DNA of 55,882 nucleotides from an uncultured Collinsella sp. (GTDB lineage Bacteria > Actinomycetota > Coriobacteriia > Coriobacteriales > Coriobacteriaceae): contig CABRGB010000005.1 in assembly GCA_902470345.1 (NCBI GenBank), forward strand, positions 1-55,882. Direction: 5' to 3'. The position numbers were made by a program, and so were the translations under genes. The notes beneath the pieces were generated by a model, which saw only the letters and a list, made by a program, of their open reading frames with translations, searched no databases and was not told the origin of the DNA. Below, piece by piece: positions 1-7,152 of the stretch (within the stretch, counting starts at the first letter, position 1; each line of letters begins with the position of its first letter).

Positions 1-1022
1 AGCTTGTTGATCTCCAGGTTACGGCGTAGATCGCGCACGGCCGGGCCATAGGCTTCGACGGCGGCGACAAAATCGCAGCGGCGGGCGAGCGGCAGGGTAA
101 AGGTGCCGGCACCGCAGTACAGGTCCACGGCCAGCTCGTCTTCCTGCGGGTCGAGGGCGTCCATAACGAGCTCGATTAAAATCTCGGCACCCTTGGTATT
201 GACCTGGAAAAACGACGGGGCAGATAAGCGCATCTGGCCTTCGGCGATATTCTCGGTCCACGAGCCCTCGCCGGCGAGCATCTCGACTTTGGAGACACGG
301 CGGGCTTTCTTTTCGCCCTTGCTCATCACACGAACGATGCTCGTGGGATGAGCGGCGTCCGCCAGCACGCGGGAGACCTGCGAGCGCGGAAAAGAGCCTG
401 TGGGCGTCCAGAGTGCGACCTCGAGTGCCTTGGTGCGGCGCGATGCGCGAATGCCCACGCGTTCGAGCCCCAAGTCATGGCTGCCGCTTAGATAGTTGAG
501 TGCGCCGACGACCGATTTGAGCGCCTTGGGAAAACGCTTATCGAACAGCGGGCACGCATCGACGGTCACGATTTTGCTGGGGTCGACACCGTGCATGCCA
601 AGGCGCACGCGACCGTTGACGACGGTGGGCTCCAGCTCGATCTTGTTGCGGTAGCCCCAGTCGTCCTTGGTGTGGCGGATGGGCTGTACCAGCTCATCGA
701 CCTGCTCAGGAGCGAACTTGCCGATGCGCTCGAGCGTGGAGCGCAGGTTTTGCTCCTTGGCGGCGAGCTGTGCCGTGCGTAAGAGATTGCCCCACGAGCA
801 GCCGCCGCAGATGCCCACGAAGGGGCAGGGGGGCTGAATGCGATCGGGGCTTGGCTCCAGAATCTCGGTGGTGCGGGCGCGCATGAACGACTTGCCGTCC
901 TGTACGACCTCGGCCTCGACGGTGTCGCCTGCCACGGCGCCCTGCACAAAGACGGCCTTGCCGTTGTCGGCGTGCGCCAGACCGTCGGCGCCGTAGGTCA
1001 TCGATTCTATAGTGAGCTTCAT
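1..1022 (-). CDS. rlmD: 23S rRNA (uracil-5-)-methyltransferase, RlmD/TrmA family, partial (3' end cut by window edge)
   Basis: Translating the minus strand from the ATG at 1022 gives an uninterrupted frame to the window edge, about 340 residues. The N-terminus (MKLTIESMTYGADGLA) fits the TRAM-like domain of this family. Near residues 64-75 there is PCPFVGICGGC, the cysteine pattern that holds the [4Fe-4S] cluster in RlmD/RumA enzymes. Near the truncated end DLYCGAGTFTLPLA is the SAM-binding motif I. Family knowledge: these enzymes make 5-methyluridine in 23S rRNA or tRNA using SAM. The exact target uridine (RlmD, RlmCD or TrmA type) cannot be settled because the catalytic cysteine region lies outside the window. 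The next gene, ppk, is on the same strand upstream and is separated by a terminator, so the two are probably separate transcripts. Confidence 0.85.
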   Translation of the reverse strand, partial: MKLTIESMTYGADGLAHADNGKAVFVQGAVAGDTVEAEVVQDGKSFMRARTTEILEPSPDRIQPPCPFVGICGGCSWGNLLRTAQLAAKEQNLRSTLERIGKFAPEQVDELVQPIRHTKDDWGYRNKIELEPTVVNGRVRLGMHGVDPSKIVTVDACPLFDKRFPKALKSVVGALNYLSGSHDLGLERVGIRASRRTKALEVALWTPTGSFPRSQVSRVLADAAHPTSIVRVMSKGEKKARRVSKVEMLAGEGSWTENIAEGQMRLSAPSFFQVNTKGAEILIELVMDALDPQEDELAVDLYCGAGTFTLPLARRCDFVAAVEAYGPAVRDLRRNLEINK

Positions 1023-1066
1023 ATCCCTGCCTGTCATTCGCGTTGTTGTTCGCACCATGGTAGCAG

Positions 1067-1112
1067 GGAAAAGCGCCCCGCATCCGAGGCTTTCCTCAAA
1101 TGCGGGGCGCTT
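1067..1112 (-). terminator. Intrinsic terminator after ppk
   Basis: A 13-bp perfect stem (1071-1083 with 1100-1112) is followed on the minus strand by TTTT. It lies just beyond the ppk stop and before the methyltransferase start, so it should end the ppk transcript. The loop itself contains a small GAGG/CCTC hairpin. Confidence 0.75.
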
Positions 1113-1135
1113 CTACAAACTGCTTCTACAAACGA

Positions 1136-3631
1136 CTATTTCGTCTTGCCGGTAATGAGCGTCTTAAGACCCAGGCCGATCAGGCCCAGGCCCATGCGCA
1201 CGCGGCCGGGGCGATGGCGCTCGATGGCCTTGGTCTTACCGGCGGGCTTATCGCGACGGGCGCTTGTCTCGGGTGCGGGCTTGGTGACCTGCGGCTCGGG
1301 CTGAGGTGCAGGTGCAGGCTCGGGCTCAATGACGGTCGCCTGGACCTTCTGAACCTTGGGCGCTTTCTCCACGGCGGGCTCTGCGGCAGCCTCGGGCTCA
1401 TTCACCGGGGGAGCGGCAATCGCTTCCGGTTTGGCAACTGCCCCATGTTCAACCTCGGCCTGAATAGCTTCTTCGGCCACACGTTCCTTCTCCTGTGCGC
1501 GCTGCTGCGCGGCGGCCTCGGCGTTGCGATAGGCACGCTCCAGTAGGGCTTCCTGCGAGTTGAAGGGTTTCTCACCCTCTGCGCGCTCCACGGGGACCCA
1601 GGTGCCGTCGCTCGTGAGGCTGCGGGCCTTCACGTTGTCGCGCAGCTGCATGCCCATGTACTCGTGCACCAGTGCGCGGCAGGTGGGGTCGAGCACGGGG
1701 AAGGCGATCTCCACGCGGTGCTCGGTGTTGCGCGTCATCATGTCGGCCGAGCTCAGATAGATCATGTCCGAGTCCACGCCAAAGGCGTAAACGCGCGCAT
1801 GCTCCAAAAAGCGTCCGACGATAGAACGGACATGCACGTTCTCGGTCTTGCCCGGAACGCCCGGCTTGAGGCACGAGATGCCGCGGATGATCATGTCCAC
1901 GCGTACTCCTGCGCACGACGCCTCGGCGATCTTGTCGATGACTTCGCGGTCGGTGAGCGAGTTGAGCTTAAAGAACACGCGGGCGGGCTCGCCAGCGAGG
2001 GCGCGCTGGATCTCGCGATCCAGGCCGCGCATGATGAGCGGCTTCAGGCCGACCGGCGCCACGCCCAGGAAGCGGTAATCGCCGCGCAGGTTGCCCAGCG
2101 ACAGGTTGCGGAAGAACAAGTTGGCGTCCTCGCCGATGCCGGGATGGGCGGTCATGAGCATAAAGTCGCTGTAGAGCTTGGCCGTCTTCTCGTTAAAGTT
2201 GCCGGTGCCCAACAACGTCAGGCGTGTAAGCGCCATGCCCTCGCGATAAGTGAGCTGGCAGATCTTGGAGTGGCACTTAAAGCCCTCGGAGCCGTAGATG
2301 ACGGTGCAGCCTGCCTCTTCCAGACGCTCGGCCCACTCGATGTTGTTCTGCTCGTCGAAGCGGGCGCGGAGCTCCATGAGCACCGTGACCTCTTTGCCGT
2401 TTTCGGCGGCATCGATGAGCGACTCGCACAGACGGCTCTGCTTAGCCACGCGGTAGAGCGTGATGCGCAGTGAGATGCACTCGGGGTCGTAGGCGGCCTC
2501 GTGCACCAGATCCAGGAAGGGGTTCATGGCCTCATAGGGATAAAAGAGCAGCTTGTCGTGCTGAAGTACCTGCTCGCGGATGGAGCGGGTCATATCGATG
2601 GTGGGGTTGGGCTGCGGCTTAAACGGCGTAAAGAGCAGCTCGTTGCGCAGATGCTCGGGAATCTTGCCCTCGATGCTAAAGACATAGCCCAGGTTGAGCG
2701 GGATGTCGCAGGTAAAGACCGAGCGATGCGAGAGCTCGAGCGCCTTGCGGATAGTCTTGAGCGTTGGCTTTTCGAGCGAGCCCGAGACGGCGAGCACTAC
2801 CGGCTGCAGGCGCAGGCGCTTCTTGAGGATGCGCTTCATGTGCTGGCGGTAATCCTCTTCCTCCTCGACGCCCTCGCCGTCCGGATCGATGTCGGCGTTG
2901 CGGGTGACGCGGATGAGCGCGCGGTCGAGCGGCTTATAGGAGCCAAAGCAGCTATCCAGGCAGGCGAGGATAACATCCTCGAGCAAGATGTAGGAGTAGG
3001 TGCCGGTGGGCGAGGGGATCTCGACCACGCGGTTCATCGAGGCGGGAATCTCGATCAGGCCCAGCAGACTTTCCTCGTCGGTGACGCCGTCCAGGCCGCA
3101 GGCCAGGTAGAGTGCGCCGTTGCGCAGGTTGGGGAAGGGGTGGCGCGGGTCGATCACCAGCGGTGAGATGACCGGCGACACGTAGGCCTGGAAGTAGCGG
3201 GTTACAAAGGTGCGCTCCTCGGGCGTAAGCGAATCGACACGCGCGCGGTGAACGCCCAAGGTGTCGAGCTTGCCCTCGATGTTCTTAAAGATGGACTCCC
3301 AACGGGTAAGGAGCTCGGGCATTTCGGCCATGACAGCATCGACCTGTTCGGAGGCGGTCATATTGCTCTTGTTGTCGACAGGCTGCTTTTTGAGCTCGGC
3401 AAGGTCGGACAGGCCACCCACGCGCACCATAAGGAACTCATCGAGGTTGGACTCGAAGATCGAGACGAACTTAAGGCGCTCGAACAGCGGCACGGACTCA
3501 TCAAAAGCCTCGTCGAGCACGCGGTTGTCAAAGCGCAGCCAGCTGAGCTCTCGATTTTGCGTGTACGAGAAGTCGCGCGGCGGCTTGCGCAGCTTAGCGG
3601 CCTTTTGCTTCTTTTCGATTTTGCTCGGCAT
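1136..3631 (-). CDS. ppk: Polyphosphate kinase (Ppk1) with long C-terminal extension
   Basis: Ppk1 reversibly transfers the gamma phosphate of ATP to polyphosphate, through a phosphohistidine. The N-terminal domain is recognisable from NRELSWLRFDNRVLDEA and FESNLDEFLMVRVGG. The catalytic histidine lies in GSEGFKCHSKICQLTY, and the second conserved histidine in GRFLEHARVYAFG. The enzyme core ends near residue 700, the usual family length. About 130 more residues follow: an Ala/Glu/Pro-rich stretch, then a basic tail ending in GLGLIGLGLKTLITGKTK. The frame runs up to 3676, but the ATG at 3631 has GGA nine bases upstream and the ATG at 3637 is also possible. Either gives roughly 831-833 residues. 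A weak promoter lies just upstream. The gene diverges from the arginine region. Confidence 0.95.
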   Translation of the reverse strand: MPSKIEKKQKAAKLRKPPRDFSYTQNRELSWLRFDNRVLDEAFDESVPLFERLKFVSIFESNLDEFLMVRVGGLSDLAELKKQPVDNKSNMTASEQVDAVMAEMPELLTRWESIFKNIEGKLDTLGVHRARVDSLTPEERTFVTRYFQAYVSPVISPLVIDPRHPFPNLRNGALYLACGLDGVTDEESLLGLIEIPASMNRVVEIPSPTGTYSYILLEDVILACLDSCFGSYKPLDRALIRVTRNADIDPDGEGVEEEEDYRQHMKRILKKRLRLQPVVLAVSGSLEKPTLKTIRKALELSHRSVFTCDIPLNLGYVFSIEGKIPEHLRNELLFTPFKPQPNPTIDMTRSIREQVLQHDKLLFYPYEAMNPFLDLVHEAAYDPECISLRITLYRVAKQSRLCESLIDAAENGKEVTVLMELRARFDEQNNIEWAERLEEAGCTVIYGSEGFKCHSKICQLTYREGMALTRLTLLGTGNFNEKTAKLYSDFMLMTAHPGIGEDANLFFRNLSLGNLRGDYRFLGVAPVGLKPLIMRGLDREIQRALAGEPARVFFKLNSLTDREVIDKIAEASCAGVRVDMIIRGISCLKPGVPGKTENVHVRSIVGRFLEHARVYAFGVDSDMIYLSSADMMTRNTEHRVEIAFPVLDPTCRALVHEYMGMQLRDNVKARSLTSDGTWVPVERAEGEKPFNSQEALLERAYRNAEAAAQQRAQEKERVAEEAIQAEVEHGAVAKPEAIAAPPVNEPEAAAEPAVEKAPKVQKVQATVIEPEPAPAPQPEPQVTKPAPETSARRDKPAGKTKAIERHRPGRVRMGLGLIGLGLKTLITGKTK

Positions 3632-3666
3632 ATGCATCTGTCCGTTCAGTCCCCGCAGGGGACGGT

Positions 3667-3694
3667 AGCCTAACACTATTCACTATTGTCTCAA
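3667..3694 (-). promoter_or_regulatory. Candidate ppk promoter
   Basis: On the minus strand TTGAGA (3689-3694) and TAGGCT (3667-3672) are separated by 16 bp, about 30 bp before the ppk start. The -10 box is a poor match, so this is tentative. Confidence 0.35.
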
Positions 3695-4060
3695 TTTAGT
3701 CGACTTGCGGCACGGACGTATTGTGCGAACGGTATCTTTACCTACTTCTTACGCTGTCAAGCATGCAACTAACTGCCTGACTCGTTTTGAAAACAATCTA
3801 TATCCATACTCAACTGGTGAGAATGTATGAATAAGAATGATTGCAAGCTGAATATAATCGAATCCAAATCGAATCGTGGACAAACGACATATATATGCAG
3901 AAAACCGTTTTAGCTATGCAATTCTTAAACATGAAAATATTTGTGCAATCTGGATTAATTCCTTAGAAAAAAGAACGTTTACCTTTGAAAACCTGCTTTA
4001 GAAAACTGAAGTGCATCATGGGGGAATCATATGCGATATACCGTTCATCGCACTTTGCTG
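3695..4060. other. AT-rich gene-free region between ppk and the first arcA
   Basis: No convincing reading frame is present. The base composition is clearly richer in A and T than the flanking genes. The stretch contains an ArgR-box-like sequence near 3826 and a looser one near 3930 (catgaaaatatttgtgcaat). It abuts the left end of the arcA repeat at 4061 and probably holds the upstream regulatory sites of the first arcA copy. Confidence 0.5.
3826..3847. promoter_or_regulatory. Candidate ArgR/AhrC box upstream of arcA copy 1
   Basis: The sequence TATGAATAAGAATGATTGCA resembles the AhrC/ArgR operator consensus (CATGAATAAAAATKCAAK) but has extra bases in the right half. A better match stands at a similar distance before the second arcA copy. 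Assignment is by eye only. Confidence 0.3.
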
Positions 4061-4077
4061 ACCGTTCGGGGGCGAGG

Positions 4078-4168
4078 TGGAAGTATGGACTGATTTTGGA
4101 TATAAATATGTCGTCAGCAATAACGCCTCACACGGAGGGGCGCTAACGAATCGGCCCTGACAGGGGCC
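4078..4168 (+). promoter_or_regulatory. Candidate arcA promoter and leader hairpin (same in both copies)
   Basis: TGGAAG (4078-4083) and TATAAA (4101-4106) are spaced 17 bp. The leader then carries a GGCCC/GGGCC hairpin (4153-4168) shortly before the ribosome binding site. The whole arrangement lies within the repeat, so both arcA copies share it. The -35 match is weak. Confidence 0.35.
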
Positions 4169-4188
4169 CGAAAGAAAGGTAGGAGGCC

Positions 4189-5430
4189 ATGACGAAAGGT
4201 CTGCACGTGCCTTCCGAGATCGGCAAGCTCAGGAAGGTCTGCCTGCACCGTCCCGGCGACGAGCTCCTCAACCTGCCGCCCGACGAGCTCGAGCGACTCC
4301 TGTTCGACGACGTCCCGTTCCTGGAGGTCGCACAGCAGGAGCACGACACCTTCGCCCAGATCCTGAGGGACCAGGGCGTGGAGGTCCTCTACCTCGAGAA
4401 CCTCGTCGCCGAGGTGTTCGACCAGGTCCCCGGCGCCCGCGCCGAGTTCACCGACCAGTACATCGCCGAGGCCGGCATCCGCGGCCAGCACATGCCGCAG
4501 ATCGTCCGCGAGAAGCTGGACTCCATCGAGGACAACCTCGAGTTCGTCAAGAAGACCATGGCCGGCATGACCAAGGCCGAGATCGACATGCCCCTCACGG
4601 CGTCCACGACCCTCGACTCCCTGGTCAACTCCGAGTCCGAGTCCGACCTGATCATCGACCCGATGCCCAACCTCTACTTCACCCGCGACCCGTTCGCGGT
4701 CGTCGGCGAGGGCGTCAACCTCAACCGCATGTACTCGGTCACCCGCAACCGCGAGACCCTGTACGGCAAGTACGTCTTCAAGTACCACCCCGACTACAAG
4801 GACGTCTCCCTGTACTTCCGCCGCGACTGCCAGTTCCACACCGAGGGCGGCGACGTGCTGAACATCAACGAGAAGACCCTCGCCGTCGGCATCTCCCAGC
4901 GCACCCAGGCCGCCGCTATCGACGTCATGGCCCAGAACATCTTCTGGAACTCCGACTCCAAGGTCGAGCGCATCCTGGCCTTCGACATCCCGGTCTCGCG
5001 CGCCTTCATGCACCTCGACACGGTCTTCACCCAGATCGACGTCGATAAGTTCACGATCCACCCCGCCATCATGGGCACCCTGCGCGTCTACGAGCTGACC
5101 GCCGGCAAGAACCCGGGCGACGTGAACATCCGCCTGATCGAGGACACCCTCGAGCACGTCCTGGAGGACGCCACCGGCGTCGACCAGGTCAAGCTGATCC
5201 CCTGCGGCGGCGGCGACCCGATCGCGGCCTCCCGCGAGCAGTGGAACGACGGCTCCAACACCCTGTGCGTCGAGCCCGGCAAGATCTGCGTCTACGCCCG
5301 CAACACCGTCACCAACGACGTGCTGTACAAGGAGGGCCTGGACCTTCTCGTCGTGCCCTCCGCCGAGCTCTCCCGCGGCCGCGGCGGCCCGCGCTGCATG
5401 AGCATGCCCTTCTGGCGCGAGGACCTCTAA
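4189..5430 (+). CDS. arcA: Arginine deiminase, copy 1
   Basis: The enzyme hydrolyses L-arginine to citrulline and ammonia in the cytoplasm, the first step of the ADI pathway. The 413 residues match the usual length. Visible active-site motifs are FTRDPF (164-169), HTEGGD (217-222), the histidine in FMHLDTVFT (about 275), and the nucleophilic cysteine of RGGPRCMSMPFW at residue 403. The start is fixed by the family N-terminus MTKGLHVPSEIGKLRKV. AGGAGG lies only two bases before the ATG, while GAAAGG at 4174-4179 has better spacing. Third codon positions are almost all C or G, more biased than the neighbours, as expected for strong expression. A second gene with an identical protein lies at 7281-8522. 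A strong terminator follows, so this copy is probably transcribed alone. Confidence 0.97.
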   Translation: MTKGLHVPSEIGKLRKVCLHRPGDELLNLPPDELERLLFDDVPFLEVAQQEHDTFAQILRDQGVEVLYLENLVAEVFDQVPGARAEFTDQYIAEAGIRGQHMPQIVREKLDSIEDNLEFVKKTMAGMTKAEIDMPLTASTTLDSLVNSESESDLIIDPMPNLYFTRDPFAVVGEGVNLNRMYSVTRNRETLYGKYVFKYHPDYKDVSLYFRRDCQFHTEGGDVLNINEKTLAVGISQRTQAAAIDVMAQNIFWNSDSKVERILAFDIPVSRAFMHLDTVFTQIDVDKFTIHPAIMGTLRVYELTAGKNPGDVNIRLIEDTLEHVLEDATGVDQVKLIPCGGGDPIAASREQWNDGSNTLCVEPGKICVYARNTVTNDVLYKEGLDLLVVPSAELSRGRGGPRCMSMPFWREDL

Positions 5431-5493
5431 GGTTTTCAAAGACCCGTATAGGTCTTAAAACAAACGTCTAACTGCCATTAGATGTCTCCCATT

Positions 5494-5526
5494 GGGGCGG
5501 TGCGAATCTTTCGCACCGCCCCATTC
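5494..5526 (+). terminator. Intrinsic terminator after arcA copy 1
   Basis: GGGGCGGTGCGAA and its exact complement form a 13-bp stem with a 3-base loop (5494-5522), followed by ATTCTT. The hairpin sits just after the end of the duplicated block, so copy 1 has its own terminator, different from that of copy 2. Confidence 0.85.
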
Positions 5527-5580
5527 TTGTATGAGGAACGTCAACACGATTGGATGACTGCTTTTGTAAGGAGCTTGGCC

Positions 5581-6705
5581 ATGGATATCAAGACAATCGG
5601 CGTTGAGGAATGGCTTAACGTTTGGGAGAAGAGCGCTACGTGGGATATCGCCCAGTCGACAATCTCCTCGCTTACCATGGGCGAGCTGCGCGCGCTCGAC
5701 GACCAAGATGGTGCCACGTTCTACGAGCGCCTGGACCGCGAGAAAATGAACTACGGCTGGATTGAGGGTTCGCCGGAGTTTAAGGCCGAGGTTGCCAAGC
5801 TGTATCGTCGCGAGGTCAATCCCGATCATATTCTGCAGACCAATGGCTGCACGGGTGCCAACCTCAACGCCATCATGGCCGTGGTCGAGCCCGGCGACCA
5901 TGTGATTGCCGAGTGGCCCACCTATGCGCCGCTCTATGAGATCCCGCGTACACTCGGCGCCGAGGTTGAGTATTGGGAGCTTTGCGAGGAGCTCGGATGG
6001 AAACCCGATATCGAACAGCTCAAGCGCCTCGTTCGCCCCAACACCAAGCTCATTTGCATCAATAACGCATCGAACCCTATCGGTACGGTGCTCGATGCCG
6101 ATACGCTCGGCCAGATCGCCGAGATTGCCCGCTCGGTTGGCGCCTATGTGCTGTGCGACGAGGTGTACCTGCCGCTTGAGAACACCGAGGACTTTTTGTC
6201 GATGGCCGATGTGTACGAGAAGGCCATCGTCACCAACTCGGTGTCCAAGACCTATTCGACGCCTGCGGCCCGCGTGGGCTGGGTTGTGGCAGACGAAGAG
6301 GTATCTAACCGCATTCGCACTTACCGCGACTACACCATGATTTGCGGCGGCGTGTTCAACGACGCCCTGGCGACCTATGTGCTCGAGCACAAGGACAAGA
6401 TCCTCGAGCGCAACCGCAAGATCGTGTTTGGAAACCGCGATATCGCGCAGGCTTGGATCGACACGCAGCATCGTGTCTCCTGGACGGCCCCGCAGGGTGT
6501 GTCCACCTCGTTTATCCAGCTGGACATTCCCGAGGATGACGAGGAGTTCTGCAAGCGCCTGCTGTCCGAGAGGGGAGTGCTGCTGGTACCTGGCAGCCGC
6601 TTTGAGCTTCCCTGTGGCGCACGCCTGGGCTACTGCGCGAGCGAGGACGTTCTGCGCGAGGGCCTGAGGCTTTTGGGCGAGGCGCTGGCGGAGTTCGATC
6701 GCTAG
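5581..6705 (+). CDS. PLP-dependent aminotransferase, class I/II, lying between the two arcA copies
   Basis: A fold-type I aminotransferase of 374 residues. The PLP-binding lysine is in TNSVSKTYSTPAARVGW. The preceding CINNASNPIGT and YVLCDEVYLPL provide the conserved Asn-Pro and Asp of the cofactor site, and FELPCGARLGY has the carboxylate-binding arginine region. The ATG at 5581 is chosen because AAGGAG lies 7 bp upstream. An in-frame ATG at 5482 would place the start inside the arcA terminator. Substrate cannot be read from sequence. Its position between two arginine deiminase genes suggests an arginine-, citrulline- or ornithine-related substrate. The family also includes guanidino-amino-acid enzymes of the capreomycidine synthase type, but that is speculation. 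A terminator follows it. Confidence 0.85.
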   Translation: MDIKTIGVEEWLNVWEKSATWDIAQSTISSLTMGELRALDDQDGATFYERLDREKMNYGWIEGSPEFKAEVAKLYRREVNPDHILQTNGCTGANLNAIMAVVEPGDHVIAEWPTYAPLYEIPRTLGAEVEYWELCEELGWKPDIEQLKRLVRPNTKLICINNASNPIGTVLDADTLGQIAEIARSVGAYVLCDEVYLPLENTEDFLSMADVYEKAIVTNSVSKTYSTPAARVGWVVADEEVSNRIRTYRDYTMICGGVFNDALATYVLEHKDKILERNRKIVFGNRDIAQAWIDTQHRVSWTAPQGVSTSFIQLDIPEDDEEFCKRLLSERGVLLVPGSRFELPCGARLGYCASEDVLREGLRLLGEALAEFDR

Positions 6706-6754
6706 GATCACGATTCCCTTCGAAGGCCGTATTCAAATTGGCCGGCAATAATCG

Positions 6755-6794
6755 AAAACGGACCTGTTTCCCTAGGGGATCGGGTCCGTTTTTC
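6755..6794 (+). terminator. Intrinsic terminator after the aminotransferase
   Basis: AAAACGGACC (6755-6764) pairs with GGTCCGTTTT (6783-6792) and is followed by TTCT. It separates the aminotransferase transcript from the second arcA. Confidence 0.85.
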
Positions 6795-7152
6795 TATACC
6801 GAGAAGTCAAGTTGTTACAAATGGAGACGCAAGATCGATCAGGTATTCGACCAGCCTTATACTGAGCTTCCGGTGAACGGTATCCAACTTCTGGTAAACG
6901 GTAATCTGTTTGCCAAAAATGAATAGGACGAACTTCTTTCTGAATAAAAATCAAAATGGTTGAGATACAGCGAGAATTGCGAATTCTATTCATATCATTG
7001 CGCGAAATATGCAATTTGAGGGTGGTTTAACAAAGATTAGTTTCAATTGATTTATCGGTTAAAAAGGCGTTTAAGCACGTAAATACACTTTATTAAATCA
7101 AAGTGTGCCATGCGTGAAGTATATGTGTATGCCGTTCACCCCCCCATATAAA
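6795..7152. other. AT-rich gene-free region upstream of arcA copy 2
   Basis: No gene is visible. Like the region before copy 1 it is AT-rich but its sequence is different. It contains a good ArgR-box-like site near 6940 and a second partial one (GCGAATTCTATTCATA) near 6970. It ends where the duplicated block begins at 7153. Confidence 0.5.
6939..6956. promoter_or_regulatory. Candidate ArgR/AhrC box upstream of arcA copy 2
   Basis: The sequence TTCTGAATAAAAATCAAAA closely resembles the gram-positive arginine box (CATGAATAAAAATKCAAK), missing one base in the right half. It lies about 210 bp before the duplicated block. ArgR-type regulators control arginine catabolic genes in many bacteria; direct evidence here is only the match. 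Confidence 0.42.

Larger units (their letters stand above)
4061..5437 (+). repeat. 1377-bp direct repeat, copy 1 (arcA plus leader)
   Basis: Positions 4061-5437 match 7153-8529 base for base wherever compared, at a constant offset of 3092. The identity starts at ACCGTTCGGGGG, 128 bp before arcA, and ends seven bases after its stop codon. Sequences outside both ends differ. Translations of several other frames across the repeat are also identical, which argues against hidden substitutions. This suggests a recent duplication or ongoing gene conversion. Confidence 0.93.

Noticed and set aside
4114..5439. Long open frames opposite the two arcA genes (minus strand, 441 and 456 codons)
   Set aside because: They are mirror frames caused by the extreme GC third-position bias of arcA. 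The translation is low-complexity (runs of GVDADLAG, GDRVAAAAGD), with no ribosome site or family match.
5482..5580. Upstream ATG for the aminotransferase
   Set aside because: The extra codons run through the perfect terminator hairpin of arcA copy 1, and the ATG at 5581 has a good ribosome site.
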